From Streptomyces shenzhenensis (GTDB lineage: Bacteria; Actinomycetota; Actinomycetes; Streptomycetales; Streptomycetaceae), in NCBI RefSeq assembly GCF_021462265.1, contig NZ_JAJONF010000004.1, forward strand, positions 1-64,000: a stretch of DNA of 64,000 bases. The letters run 5' to 3'. Below the pieces are notes generated by a model. That model was not told the DNA's origin, made no database searches, and saw only the letters and a program-made list of their open reading frames with translations. Position numbers and translations under genes: made by a program. This document shows, piece by piece, positions 18,078 through 26,859 of the stretch. Position 1 is the first letter of the stretch; each line of letters begins with the position of its first letter.

Positions 18078-18971
18078 ATGACCGAGACCGTTGCGACGAC
18101 CGAGACCGCTGAGATGACCGAGACCGCTCAGATGACCGACACCACCCCGACGGCCGACACCGCGGTACTGCCCGCCGTCGTGGTGGACGGGCCCGCCCCC
18201 GCCACGCTCGAAGCCCGCGCCGTCTCCGCCTGGTTCGGCTCCCACCAGGTGCTCAGCCAGGTGTCGCTGACCATGCCCGCGGGTGAGGTGACCGCGCTGA
18301 TCGGCCCGTCCGGCTGCGGCAAGTCGACGTTCCTGCGCACCCTCAACCGGATGCACGAGCTGATCCCCTCGGCTCAGTTCGGCGGCGAGGTGCTCTTCGA
18401 GGGCGAGGACATCTACGACCCGTCCTGGCGGCTGACCGACGCCCGCCGCAGGATCGGCATGGTCTTCCAGAAGCCGAACCCGTTCCCGGCGATGTCGATC
18501 TACGACAACGTGGTGGCGGGCCTGAAGCTGACCGGCACGAAGGCGGGCCGCCGGGAGAGGGACCTGCTGGTCGAGGAGTCGCTGACCCGCGCCGGCCTGT
18601 GGAAGGAGGTCCGCGACCGGCTGCGCCAGCCCGGCGGCGCCCTGTCCGGCGGCCAGCAGCAGCGGCTGTGCATCGCGCGGGCCCTGGCGGTCCGCCCCCG
18701 GGTGCTGCTCATGGACGAGCCGTGCTCGGCCCTGGACCCCACCTCCACCCGCCGGGTCGAGGAGACCATCCAGGACCTGGCCGGCCAGGTCACGATCGTC
18801 ATCGTCACCCACAACATGCAGCAGGCCCACCGCGTCTCCCAGCAGTGCGCCTTCTTCCTGGCCGAACAGGGCACCCCGGGCGGCATCGTCGAACACGGCG
18901 CCACGGAGGACGTCTTCAACTCCCCGCAGGACCAGCGCACCGCGGACTACGTGGCGGGCCGGTTCGGCTGA
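18078..18971 (+). CDS. pstB: Phosphate ABC transporter ATPase PstB
   Basis: Predicted 297-aa ATPase with all motifs: Walker [11 protein letters not shown]-loop VFQKPNPFP, signature LSGGQQQRL, Walker [14 protein letters not shown] and H-loop VTHNM. PstB proteins are usually about 255 residues. Here about 45 N-terminal residues precede the first strand, rich in Thr/Glu and encoded by repeats of a 21-24-base word (ATGACCGAGACCGCT). It ends the operon, separated from pstC/pstA by four other genes, unlike the usual pstSCAB order. Confidence 0.93.
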   Translation: MTETVATTETAEMTETAQMTDTTPTADTAVLPAVVVDGPAPATLEARAVSAWFGSHQVLSQVSLTMPAGEVTALIGPSGCGKSTFLRTLNRMHELIPSAQFGGEVLFEGEDIYDPSWRLTDARRRIGMVFQKPNPFPAMSIYDNVVAGLKLTGTKAGRRERDLLVEESLTRAGLWKEVRDRLRQPGGALSGGQQQRLCIARALAVRPRVLLMDEPCSALDPTSTRRVEETIQDLAGQVTIVIVTHNMQQAHRVSQQCAFFLAEQGTPGGIVEHGATEDVFNSPQDQRTADYVAGRFG

Positions 18972-19343
18972 GCCCGGCCACGGGGTGGGCGTGGCACGGC
19001 GACACGGTGACGACCGGTCCGTGCCGTGATCCCGGCGCACGCCGTCGTCGGCTGCGGGTGCGTCGGGGCTGGTCGCGCAGTTCCCCGCGCCCCTTCGGGG
19101 CGCTCCTCGACCGGCAGCTGAACAGCGCCCCGCAAGGGGCGCGGGGAACGGCGCGACCAGCCACAGCGGCGCCGCACCCGTGGACGCCGTCGTCACCTGT
19201 GCGGCCCACGGCGGAGGCCGCCGAACACAGCGGCACGCCGATGCCCCCGCTGACGCGAACACGCGCGACCTTAGGCTTTCCGGACCCTACGTATTGTAGG
19301 TTCCCCATCGGCCACGGCGGTTCGTCAGCTCACGGGGGTACGC
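18972..19343. repeat. Intergenic region with long inverted repeat of a dispersed element
   Basis: Contains two inverted copies of the same Streptomyces intergenic repeat: one at about 19036-19100 (ending CCGCGCCCCTTCGGGG) and one at about 19128-19195 (starting CCCCGCAAGGGGCGCGGGG). They would fold into a very long hairpin and probably terminate the pst-like operon. The region ends with the operator at 19286-19300 of the following small gene. Confidence 0.75.
19286..19300. promoter_or_regulatory. Palindromic operator CCTAC-N5-GTAGG (copy 1)
   Basis: CCTACGTATTGTAGG, 43 bases before the ATG of the 87-aa gene. An almost identical site lies at 19699-19715. The CTAC...GTAG half-sites resemble operators of the BlaI/MecI/CopY repressor family, but no such repressor is encoded in the window. 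Confidence 0.65.
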
Positions 19344-19607
19344 ATGCAGGGCACGGACGCACACGAGGCGCGGCGCAGCCTCGCCCCCACGGTGGCGGTG
19401 CTGGTGGCGAGCCTGCTGGTCGCGGCGGTGGGTGTGTACGAGCTGTCCGGCTTCGGTCTGCACAGCCTCGACCGGCGCCCGCACCTGTTCAGCGACGGGC
19501 TGGCGACCGGCGGGGTGATTGTCGCGGTGGTGGCGGCCGGGGCGGCGATCGGCAACCTGGCGTGGATGCTGGCGGCCCGGCGGCGGGCGGAGCGGGAGCA
19601 CCCGTAG
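19344..19607 (+). CDS. Small two-TM membrane protein
   Basis: Predicted 87-aa protein with a Gly-rich upstream GGGGGT that could serve as RBS. Two hydrophobic helices (about 13-32 and 52-76) are separated by a short loop GLHSLDRRPHLF, with a basic C-terminus. No family recognised. It shares an operator type and orientation with the lipid-enzyme gene 155 bases downstream, so a role at the membrane in the same response is likely. Confidence 0.7.
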   Translation: MQGTDAHEARRSLAPTVAVLVASLLVAAVGVYELSGFGLHSLDRRPHLFSDGLATGGVIVAVVAAGAAIGNLAWMLAARRRAEREHP

Positions 19608-19698
19608 ACCTGTGGGGGACGGTCTCCGTAAGAGACAGCACGCCCTTTCACACCGTATTCCGTACGACGGTGGATCACTCCCCCGTCTCCTCCAGCTA

Positions 19699-19715
19699 CC
19701 CTACGGAATGTAGGG
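19699..19715. promoter_or_regulatory. Palindromic operator CCCTAC-N5-GTAGGG (copy 2)
   Basis: CCCTACGGAATGTAGGG, 47 bases upstream of the DUF2156 gene. The half-sites and spacing are as in copy 1, and the distance to the start codon is almost the same, so both genes are likely controlled by one regulator. Confidence 0.65.
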
Positions 19716-19762
19716 TCAGCCCTCCGCTTATCCGCTCCCCGTCCCCAAGGTGACCGGTCCCC

Positions 19763-21562
19763 ATGCCCGCACAGCCCCCGACCCTGATCCCGCGGCGCGT
19801 GTCCGCCGCCCTCCGTACCTCCGCCGGCGCCTCCGGCGGCGCGCTGCGCAGGCGGGCCGCAGACTTCACCGTCTGGTACCTGCGCGTGATCGCCGTACTG
19901 AACATAGCGGCGGTGATGTCGCTCCCCTTCCGCCAGGAGGTCGACGAACACAACAACGGCCGCCTCACCCTGCACCTGCACCGGCAGCACGCGCACCACT
20001 CCGGCCAGTTCTTCACGCCGTACCTGGCCACGGCGGGCCTGGTCTCGGCCGCCCTCGCCATCTTCTTCGTCCTGGTGATGCGCCGCCGCAAGCGCGCGGC
20101 CTGGGTGGTCAACCTGCTCCTGTCCGCCCCGCTCTTCGCCCTCTACGTCCTCGCCCTCACCCAGCACGAGTACCGTGCCCACGCCTTCAACTGGGTCTCC
20201 GCCGCCGTGACCGGCCTCTTCGTGGCCGCGCTGCTGGTCAGCCGCCGTGAGTTCAACGCGGTCGGCGACCCGTCGAACCCGAAGACGGCGCTGGCGGTGG
20301 GGGCCGGCGGCGTCCTGGTCACCGGCGGCCTGGGCACCCTCCTCGTGCACGCCACGAACAAGCTGCCCGGCGCCACCCTGCCCGACGAGATCGCCTACAC
20401 CCTCCTGCGAGGCGTCAGCGTCGGCCCGCTCGCCGACCACGTCACCGCGGTCCACGCCCCGCGCTGGACCGACATCATCATCAACATCCTCCTGGCCGCC
20501 GCCTTCTGCCTCGTCCTCTACGCCGGTTTCCGCTCCCCGCGCGGCCGCCGCCTGCTCAGCGCGGAGGACGAGTCCCGGCTCCGCGGCCTGCTCGACAAGC
20601 ACGGCACCCGCGACTCCCTCGGCTACTTCGCCCTGCGCCGGGACAAGATGGCGATCTTCTCGCCCACCGGGAAGTCGGCGGTCACCTACCGCGTCGTCGG
20701 CGGTGTCAGCCTCGCCTCCGGCGATCCGATCGGCGACCCGGAGGCATGGCCCGGCGCGATCGACGCGTGGCTGACGGAGGCACGGCGCCATGCCTGGACG
20801 CCGGCCGTGATGGGCGCGAGCGAGGAGGCCGGGACCGTCTACGGCCGCCACGGCCTGGACGCCCTGGAACTGGGCGACGAGGCGATCGTCGACATCGCCG
20901 ACTTCACCCTCGAAGGCCGCGCGATGCGCGTCGTCCGCCAGGCCCACAACCGGGTCCGCCGCGCCGGCTACACGGTCCGCATCCGCCGCCACGAGGACAT
21001 CCCGGCCGACGAGATGGCCATGCTCATGGAGAGGGCCGACCACTGGCGCGACGGCGCCACCGAACGCGGCTTCTCCATGGCCCTCGGCCGCCTCGGCGAC
21101 CCGGCGGACGGCCGCTGCGTGATGCTGGAGTGCCGGGACGCGAACGACACCCCCCGCGCCCTCCTCAGCTTCGTCCCCTGGGGCGAGCACGGCCTCTCCC
21201 TGGACCTGATGCGCCGCGACCGCGACTCGGAGAACGGCCTGATGGAGTTCATGGTGGTGGAACTCCTGCTCCGGGCCGCCGAACTGAAGGTCGACCGCGT
21301 CTCCCTGAACTTCGCGATGTTCCGCTCGGTCTTCGAACGCGGCTCCCGCCTCGGCGCCGGCCCGGTCCTGCGCCTGTGGCACACCACCCTCACGTTCTTC
21401 TCCCGCTGGTGGCAGATCGAGTCCCTGTACCGCGCGAACGCCAAGTACCGCCCGGTGTGGGAGCCCCGCTACATCCTCTTCGCGAAGACCAGCGACCTCC
21501 CCCGCATCGGCCTGGCGAGCGCGCGGGCGGAGGGGTTCCTCACGGTGCCCTGGGGGTCATGA
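19763..21562 (+). CDS. DUF2156/MprF-like aminoacyl-phosphatidylglycerol synthase homologue
   Basis: Predicted 599-aa membrane protein. The N-terminal half has about five TM segments (near 44-60, 88-112, 116-136, 144-162, 176-200, with one more near 242-258). The C-terminal half (about 280-595) is a DUF2156/LPG-synthase-type GNAT-like domain: DSLGYFALRRDKMAIF, GVSLASGDPIGD, VVRQAHNRVRRAGY, ADHWRDGATERGFSMALGRLGD and SLNFAMFRSVFERG. In MprF and LysX-like proteins this domain moves an amino acid from tRNA to phosphatidylglycerol, lowering surface negative charge. The amino acid used cannot be read. Confidence 0.85.
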   Translation: MPAQPPTLIPRRVSAALRTSAGASGGALRRRAADFTVWYLRVIAVLNIAAVMSLPFRQEVDEHNNGRLTLHLHRQHAHHSGQFFTPYLATAGLVSAALAIFFVLVMRRRKRAAWVVNLLLSAPLFALYVLALTQHEYRAHAFNWVSAAVTGLFVAALLVSRREFNAVGDPSNPKTALAVGAGGVLVTGGLGTLLVHATNKLPGATLPDEIAYTLLRGVSVGPLADHVTAVHAPRWTDIIINILLAAAFCLVLYAGFRSPRGRRLLSAEDESRLRGLLDKHGTRDSLGYFALRRDKMAIFSPTGKSAVTYRVVGGVSLASGDPIGDPEAWPGAIDAWLTEARRHAWTPAVMGASEEAGTVYGRHGLDALELGDEAIVDIADFTLEGRAMRVVRQAHNRVRRAGYTVRIRRHEDIPADEMAMLMERADHWRDGATERGFSMALGRLGDPADGRCVMLECRDANDTPRALLSFVPWGEHGLSLDLMRRDRDSENGLMEFMVVELLLRAAELKVDRVSLNFAMFRSVFERGSRLGAGPVLRLWHTTLTFFSRWWQIESLYRANAKYRPVWEPRYILFAKTSDLPRIGLASARAEGFLTVPWGS

Positions 21563-21745
21563 CGGACGGGTCGCCACCCCGCAGCCGGCCCGGTGAGGAG
21601 ACGGCTTGCGGGCCGGCGAGTTCGCGAACCCGGGCGTCTTGTGGCCGCCCTCCCGGCAGGGGCCAACGGGGGCACCTCGGCCCGGTACGGGGCTGTGAGG
21701 CGGGGGCGGCCGGGCGGTTCAGCAGCCCTCGGCGGCGGCGGCGGT

Positions 21746-22306
21746 TCAGCAGCCCGTGGCGGTCGGGACGAACTCCAGCCGGGCGTGGTCGTCCGCGGTC
21801 CGGGCGTCGCCGTAGTCCGAGCTGCTGACCTGGTACCAGACGTCGTCCCGCCGCTTGTCGCCGTTCACGTCGTCCAGCTCCACGCACCACTTCTCGGTGC
21901 GCACGGTCTTCCGGTAGGTCTCGGTGCCACTGCGAACCTTGGCGCAGGACCGGTACCGCTCGGTCGTGTACCAGGTACGGGTCGTGCGTCTGCCGCGGGT
22001 CCCGCTGCTGGAGGTGTGCCGGACCCGGTGCGTGCCGGTGGAGCACTTGCGGACCAGGCGGGGCCGGGTGGCCCGGGTGGTCTTCCTGGTGACGTGCCGG
22101 ACGGTGTCCTTCAGTCCGCGGACGGTGTCGTCCCGGGCGGAGGAGGCGCCACCGGAGCTGCCGGTCCCGGTGCTCGTGTCGTCCTGTCCGTAGCTGACGC
22201 CGTTGTCGGCACCGTCCCCTTCACCGCCTCCGCCCCCGGAGCACGCACCGAGCGTGCCGATCAGAATCGCGATGGCTCCGCTCACCAGGAGTCGCTTCCC
22301 GAACAT
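21746..22306 (-). CDS. Putative lipoprotein, basic, Ser/Gly linker
   Basis: Predicted 186-aa lipoprotein. ATG at 22306 gives signal MFGKRLLVSGAIAILIG ending in the lipobox LGAC. A Gly/Ser/Asp linker (about 22-60) leads to an Arg/Thr/Lys-rich segment and a C-terminal domain with paired Cys (KCSTGTH, RSCAKV, KWCVELDD, ATGC) and a calcium-like loop DVNGDKRRDD. No named family. Divergent from the CtaG-like gene, with twin palindromes between them. Confidence 0.7.
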   Translation of the reverse strand: MFGKRLLVSGAIAILIGTLGACSGGGGGEGDGADNGVSYGQDDTSTGTGSSGGASSARDDTVRGLKDTVRHVTRKTTRATRPRLVRKCSTGTHRVRHTSSSGTRGRRTTRTWYTTERYRSCAKVRSGTETYRKTVRTEKWCVELDDVNGDKRRDDVWYQVSSSDYGDARTADDHARLEFVPTATGC

Positions 22307-22330
22307 GTATCCCCACCCTGAGAACCGTGC

Positions 22331-22371
22331 CGATGACCGGCCGGTCATCGTTCGATCACCGTTCGGTGATC
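22331..22371. promoter_or_regulatory. Twin palindromic operators GATSACCG-NN-CGGTSATC
   Basis: Site 1 (22332-22349) is GATGACCGGCCGGTCATC. Site 2 (22354-22371) is GATCACCGTTCGGTGATC. Both are perfect and share one consensus. Their centres are 22 bp apart, about two helical turns. They lie between the divergent lipoprotein and CtaG-like genes, close to the lipoprotein start. Confidence 0.75.
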
Positions 22372-22455
22372 CCGCCGATTGTGCACGGGACCCCGGCGCG
22401 GGCGCGGGGCAGGCCAGGTATAGCGTCGCGCAGTGGACGAAGGAGGGTGAGCCCG

Positions 22456-23466
22456 ATGGCCGAGCTGACCGTGGGCCGGCTGCTGACGTCGTGGCAGCTG
22501 GACGTGCCGGCGCTGCTGCTGGTGCTGGCCCTGGGCGGGCTGTACGGCTGGGGCGTGCGGCGCGTGCGCGGCGGGGGCGGGTCCTGGCCGGTGGGCCGGA
22601 CCGCCGCCTTCGCGGTGCTGGGCCTGGGCGCGCTGGTCGTCGCGACGATGTCGGCTCTGGCCGTCTACGACCACGTGCTGTTCTGGCCCGCGGCCGTGCA
22701 GAACATCCTCCTTGACCTGGTGGCCCCGCTCGGCCTGGCCCTGGGCGACCCGCTGCGGCTGGCGGCGGAGGCGCTGCCGCGGGGCGCGGCCGCGAGGGTC
22801 CACCGTGCGATGACCGGCCGCCTGGTCCGCTTCCTGACCTTCCCCCTGGTCAGCACTGCGCTCGTCCTCGCCACCGAGCTGACGATCTACTTCACCCCGT
22901 ACTTCGCCACCGCCCTGCGGGTGGGCTGGCTGCACGAGCTCATGTACCTGCACCTGCTGGCGGCGGGCTGCCTCTTCGTCGTACCGGTCCTGACCCGGGA
23001 GGAGACCCTGCCGGCCTGGTGCACCCATCCGGTGCGGGCGGCCCTGGTCTTCCTGGACGGCGTGATCGACGCGGTCCCCGGGGTCGTGGTGATGACCCAC
23101 GGCACGCTGATCGCCGGTGCCTGGTATCTGCACCACCACCCGTCCTGGGCCCCCGACGTCCGGCAGGACCAGCAGATCGGCGGCGGCGCGATGCTGAGCA
23201 TCGCCGAACTGGTCGCCCTGCCGTTCCTGCTGGCGATCCTGTTCCAGTGGGCGCGCGCGGAACGCGTCCAGACGGTGGCCCTCGACCGTCACCTGGACGA
23301 ACAGCTGGCCCGGGTCTCCGCGCCCGCCCAGGCTTCCCCGGCCGCCACGTCCGCCACGGCTCCCGGCCCCGCCGCCGCCCCCTCCGCCGAGCGGGTCCGT
23401 CCCTGGTGGGAGACGGAGGAGAACGAGGTGGCCGCGAGGATCCGCCGCCAGCACGGCGAGAGGTGA
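22456..23466 (+). CDS. CtaG-like cytochrome c oxidase assembly protein
   Basis: Predicted 336-aa polytopic membrane protein of the caa3_CtaG (DUF1404-like) family. AGGAGGG at 22441-22447 fixes the ATG at 22456. There are about seven hydrophobic segments. Conserved polar residues lie in the helices: YDHVLFWPAAVQNILLDLVAPLGLALGDPLRL, HELMYLHLLAAG and MTHGTLIAGAWYLHHHPSW, a His-rich loop suited to copper binding. The C-terminal 60 residues are an Ala/Pro-rich cytosolic tail. The likely role is metal delivery or assembly of haem-copper oxidase. Confidence 0.82.
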   Translation: MAELTVGRLLTSWQLDVPALLLVLALGGLYGWGVRRVRGGGGSWPVGRTAAFAVLGLGALVVATMSALAVYDHVLFWPAAVQNILLDLVAPLGLALGDPLRLAAEALPRGAAARVHRAMTGRLVRFLTFPLVSTALVLATELTIYFTPYFATALRVGWLHELMYLHLLAAGCLFVVPVLTREETLPAWCTHPVRAALVFLDGVIDAVPGVVVMTHGTLIAGAWYLHHHPSWAPDVRQDQQIGGGAMLSIAELVALPFLLAILFQWARAERVQTVALDRHLDEQLARVSAPAQASPAATSATAPGPAAAPSAERVRPWWETEENEVAARIRRQHGER

Positions 23467-23496
23467 CGACCGGGACATCCGCGCGGGGCCACGGGG

Positions 23497-23919
23497 TCAC
23501 GCGGTCGCGAGGGACACCTCGGTCGCCTTGATCAGCGCCACGACCGGCGCGCCGGCCGTCAGGCCGAGGTCGCCGACCGCGTCCCTGGTGATCGCCGCGG
23601 TGAGGTCCTGACCCCCGTCCACGGCCACCTTGACCGTGGCCATCGCACCGCCGGTGGCCACGTCGCTGACCGTGCCGGGCAACTGGTTGCGGATGGACAC
23701 GCCCGGCAGGCGGCCGGTGGCGAGCGCGACCTCGGTGGACTTCACCATCGCCCGTACGGCCGACCCCTCGGCGAGCCCCAGCTCCCGGACCGCCTCCAGG
23801 GTGATCGCGGCGGTGAGCTCCTGGCCGCCGTCGAGCCGGACCCGCACGGTCGCCATCACCTCGCCCGGGGTGACGGCGGTGACGGTGCCGGGGATCTGGT
23901 TGCGGATGCTCAGGCTCAT
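23497..23919 (-). CDS. Tandem TOBE (Mop) molybdate-binding-type protein
   Basis: Predicted 140-aa soluble protein made of two Mop/TOBE repeats, each starting SIRNQ(I/L)PGTV and containing MATV(R/K)V-D-GGQ(E/D)LTAAIT and a final (S/A)TEV(S/A)LAT. Di-mop proteins such as ModG bind molybdate or tungstate as oligomers for storage or homeostasis. No transporter or ModE helix-turn-helix is adjacent. Converges with the CtaG-like gene. Confidence 0.88.
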   Translation of the reverse strand: MSLSIRNQIPGTVTAVTPGEVMATVRVRLDGGQELTAAITLEAVRELGLAEGSAVRAMVKSTEVALATGRLPGVSIRNQLPGTVSDVATGGAMATVKVAVDGGQDLTAAITRDAVGDLGLTAGAPVVALIKATEVSLATA

Positions 23920-24063
23920 GACGGGCCGCCTCAGAGGAAGGGAGAGGGTGGTTTGGTGGAGTTTGTCACGACTCCGGTTCTCAAGTTAGCGGCTCCGGCT
24001 GCCGGATCGGCTCACCGGCGGAACCCCGTTGCCGGGGCGACCGGGGCTCACTAGGTTCACCCC

Positions 24064-24753
24064 ATGGCGGATGACGAACCCACGCGGGCGGCGCGCCTGC
24101 GCGAAGCCCAGGACAAGGCCGCACTGCTGTTCGCGGAGGTGGAGAAGCGCGGGCTCGTCGCGGCCGGCGAGGGGGAGCGGGCGGTCAGCGACCGGATCCG
24201 GGACCTGGCGAACGAGATGTTCGGCACGACCCGGCACTGGCACAAGCGGGTCGTGCGCTCCGGGCCGAACACCGTCCTGCCGTACAAGGAGAACCCGCCG
24301 GACCGCGTGATCGGCACCGACGACATCGCGTTCGCCGACTTCGGGCCGATCTTCGAGGAGTACGAGGCCGACTTCGGCCGGACCTTCGTCCTCGGCGACG
24401 ACCCGGTCAAGCACCGGCTCCGCGCCGACCTGCCCCGGGTGTTCGCCGCCGGCCGGCGGTTCTTCGAGGCCGACCCGGAGATCACGGGCGCCGCCCTGCA
24501 CGCCGAGGTCGCCCGCCTAGCGGCCGTGGCCGGCTGGGAACTGGGCGGCTGGCACGCCGGGCACCTGGTCGGCGAGTTCCCGCACGAGACGATCGACGGC
24601 GCCGACGTCGAGTCGTACATCACGCCCGCCAACGGCACCCCGCTGCGCCGCACCGACAAGGCGGGCCGCACCTGCCACTGGATCCTGGAGGTCCATCTCC
24701 TCACGCCGCAGCGGCGGTTCGGCGGCTTCCACGAGGAACTCCTCACCCTCTGA
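24064..24753 (+). CDS. M24-family (pita-bread) peptidase-like protein
   Basis: Predicted 229-aa protein. Creatinase/aminopeptidase features: DDIAFADFGPIFEEYEADFGRTFVLGDD (metal-ligand Asp pair), GGWHAGHLVGEFPHE (His) and a final LEVHLL with a Glu. It lacks the N-terminal creatinase domain, so it is the short form. It probably hydrolyses Xaa-Pro or another amide. Monocistronic; the 60 bases upstream are the only promoter space. Confidence 0.75.
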   Translation: MADDEPTRAARLREAQDKAALLFAEVEKRGLVAAGEGERAVSDRIRDLANEMFGTTRHWHKRVVRSGPNTVLPYKENPPDRVIGTDDIAFADFGPIFEEYEADFGRTFVLGDDPVKHRLRADLPRVFAAGRRFFEADPEITGAALHAEVARLAAVAGWELGGWHAGHLVGEFPHETIDGADVESYITPANGTPLRRTDKAGRTCHWILEVHLLTPQRRFGGFHEELLTL

Positions 24754-24880
24754 CCGCCCGGCGGCGGCCCGGGGGGCCAAGTCGCGCCGGGTGCAAGGCA
24801 GATGAGCCCGCGGAGTACGATCACGACGACAGCGGTCCCGCACCGTCTCTCACCGTCTCTCCCGGCGCGATGGAGTTGCC

Positions 24881-25669
24881 ATGACGACCGACCCACAGCC
24901 GTCTCTGCCGCTGGACACCAGCAGGGCACACCCCGCGCGGGTCTACGACTGGCTGCTCGGCGGCAAGGACAACTACCCGGTCGACGAGGCCGTCGGTGAG
25001 AAGCTGCCGCCCGAGGCGCGGGACGCCGCCCGGCAGAACCGCCAGTTCATGCACCGGGCGGCCGCGTGGCTCGCCGAGCAGGGCATCGACCAGTTCCTGG
25101 ACATCGGCACCGGCATCCCCACCGAGCCGAACCTCCACCAGATCGTGCAGAACCTGGTGCCGTCGGCCAAGGTCGTCTACACCGACAACGACCCGATCGT
25201 CCTCCGGCACGCCGAGGCGCTGCTGGTCAGCCGCCCGGAGGGAGCGACCGACTACATCCAGGCCGATGTGCGTGACCCGGAGGCGATCGTCCGGCACGCC
25301 CGGCACGTCCTGGACTTCGACCGCCCGGTCGCTCTCTCCCTCATCGCCCTGATGCACTTCATCAGCGACGAGCAGGGTGCCCACGGGATCGTCCGCGCCC
25401 TCGTCGACACCCTGCCGTCCGGCAGCTACCTGATCCTCTCGCACGCCGCGTCCGACCTGTTCCCGGAGCTCGTCGAACAGGTCGTCGCCGAGTACGCCAA
25501 GGGCGGCATCCGGCTCGCCTTCCGCACCCGCCCCGAGGTCGAGCGCTTCTTCGACGGCCTCGACCTGGTAGGCCCCGGCCTGGTCACGGCGACGGAGTGG
25601 TTCACCACCAGCCCGGCACCGGACCCGGAGGGCAGCGGCATCTACGCGGGCGTGGCCCGCGTCCGCTGA
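24881..25669 (+). CDS. SAM-dependent methyltransferase, DUF574 family
   Basis: Predicted 262-aa enzyme of the PF04672-type family that is amplified in Streptomyces. N-terminal HPARVYDWLLGGKDNYPVDEAVGE is the family signature. Motif I is FLDIGTGIPTEPNLHQ, and VVYTDNDPIVLRHAEALL binds the SAM ribose. RBS poorly defined. Substrate unknown; members occur next to regulators and BGCs. Confidence 0.9.
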   Translation: MTTDPQPSLPLDTSRAHPARVYDWLLGGKDNYPVDEAVGEKLPPEARDAARQNRQFMHRAAAWLAEQGIDQFLDIGTGIPTEPNLHQIVQNLVPSAKVVYTDNDPIVLRHAEALLVSRPEGATDYIQADVRDPEAIVRHARHVLDFDRPVALSLIALMHFISDEQGAHGIVRALVDTLPSGSYLILSHAASDLFPELVEQVVAEYAKGGIRLAFRTRPEVERFFDGLDLVGPGLVTATEWFTTSPAPDPEGSGIYAGVARVR

Positions 25670-25706
25670 GCCGGGTCCGGGTTCGGGGCCGCGCCGCGGC
25701 CCGTTC

Positions 25707-26429
25707 TCACCTCAGGTGGCGGCCGAAGAACCCGTTCGTGTCGTCCAGCTCGAACCACGGGGTGCCGGTGTGCCCGCCGAGATTGGCGTGCAGTGTCTTC
25801 TCCTTGGTGCCGAAGGCGTCGAACAGGTCCAGGGCCCGCTGCCGTGGATTGCCCTCGTCGTCCCACTGCAGCAGGAGCAGCAGCGGGACGGTGACCTGCC
25901 GGGCCTCCTCGCGCTGGGCGCGGGGCACGTAGCCCCCGGCGAAGAGACCGGCGGCCGCGATGCGCGGCTCGGCCACCGCCAGCCGGATGCCGAGGGCCGT
26001 CCACCCCGAGTAGCCGACCGGGCCGCCGATCCCGGGCAGTGAGAGCAGGGCGTCCAGGGCGGTCCGCCATTCCGGGACCGCCTTCTCGACCAGCGGGCCG
26101 ATGAAGGACTCGAAGATCTCGTCGACCGGCTCGCCGGCCCGCATCGCCCGGCGGAGGTCGGCGCGGGCCCGCTCGTCGCCCGCGGAACGGGGCCGGTCAC
26201 CGCACCCGGCGGCGTCGATGGTGGCCACCGCGTAGCCGCACGCCGCGGTGCGCCGGGCCCGGGCCACCAGCCGGGGTTCCCTCCTGCGCAGGCCGTTGTT
26301 GTGGGCCATCAGGATCAGCGGGGCCGGTGCGGCGGATTCCGGCGTCCACAGGGTGCCGGGGATCTCGCCGAGGGTGAATTCGCGTTCGAGGACGCCGTCG
26401 TCGAGGCGCTGTTCGGAAGTGAAGTGCAT
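25707..26429 (-). CDS. Alpha/beta hydrolase, dienelactone-hydrolase-like
   Basis: Predicted 240-aa hydrolase. ATG at 26429 is preceded by a GAAAGG-like site. The motif order is HNN near the oxyanion site (LILMAHNNGL), the nucleophile elbow GYSGW, an acid in QWDDEGN and a His in HTGTPWFE. The length suits the family. Probably an esterase or dienelactone hydrolase; substrate unknown. The 430 bases upstream show no convincing gene. Confidence 0.8.
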   Translation of the reverse strand: MHFTSEQRLDDGVLEREFTLGEIPGTLWTPESAAPAPLILMAHNNGLRRREPRLVARARRTAACGYAVATIDAAGCGDRPRSAGDERARADLRRAMRAGEPVDEIFESFIGPLVEKAVPEWRTALDALLSLPGIGGPVGYSGWTALGIRLAVAEPRIAAAGLFAGGYVPRAQREEARQVTVPLLLLLQWDDEGNPRQRALDLFDAFGTKEKTLHANLGGHTGTPWFELDDTNGFFGRHLR

Positions 26430-26859
26430 GGTCGTGCCTTTCGGGATGCGCGTGAACGGCGCTCCCGGACGACCTATCGTCCGACCGCGACCCCGGAGGG
26501 GAGCACCCATGTCGATACTGCGTTCACGGGTACCACCTCCTCGTCTCTGGCACGGCCTCCGGAAAGGTAACAGTGGCCGCCCCGGCCCGCCAACGGGTTT
26601 TCGCCGCCACCGCCTGCGGGCACGGCCCGAGGACCGCGTCCGGGCCGCCCGCCCGACGGGCCTGCGGAGATCATCGTGGTTTCCTCGTCGGCGACGCCGG
26701 TGTCGGCGGCCACCCGGCTGCCTGCCGCCGACGCGGACGCGCGACGGGTCCTTCGACGAGGAAAGCCGGGCCGCCCTGGACACTGCCCTCAGGGGCGGGC
26801 GGCCGTCGCCGTCCGGTCGGTGACGGCGACGTCGCGTTCCTCGTCGCGACCGCCTTGAT
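26430..26859. other. Intergenic stretch, no supported gene
   Basis: 430 bases between the hydrolase start and the MITE. Reading frames exist on both strands but none has family features or RBS. The codon-like segment about 26660-26850 on the + strand could be decayed coding DNA. Confidence 0.4.
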
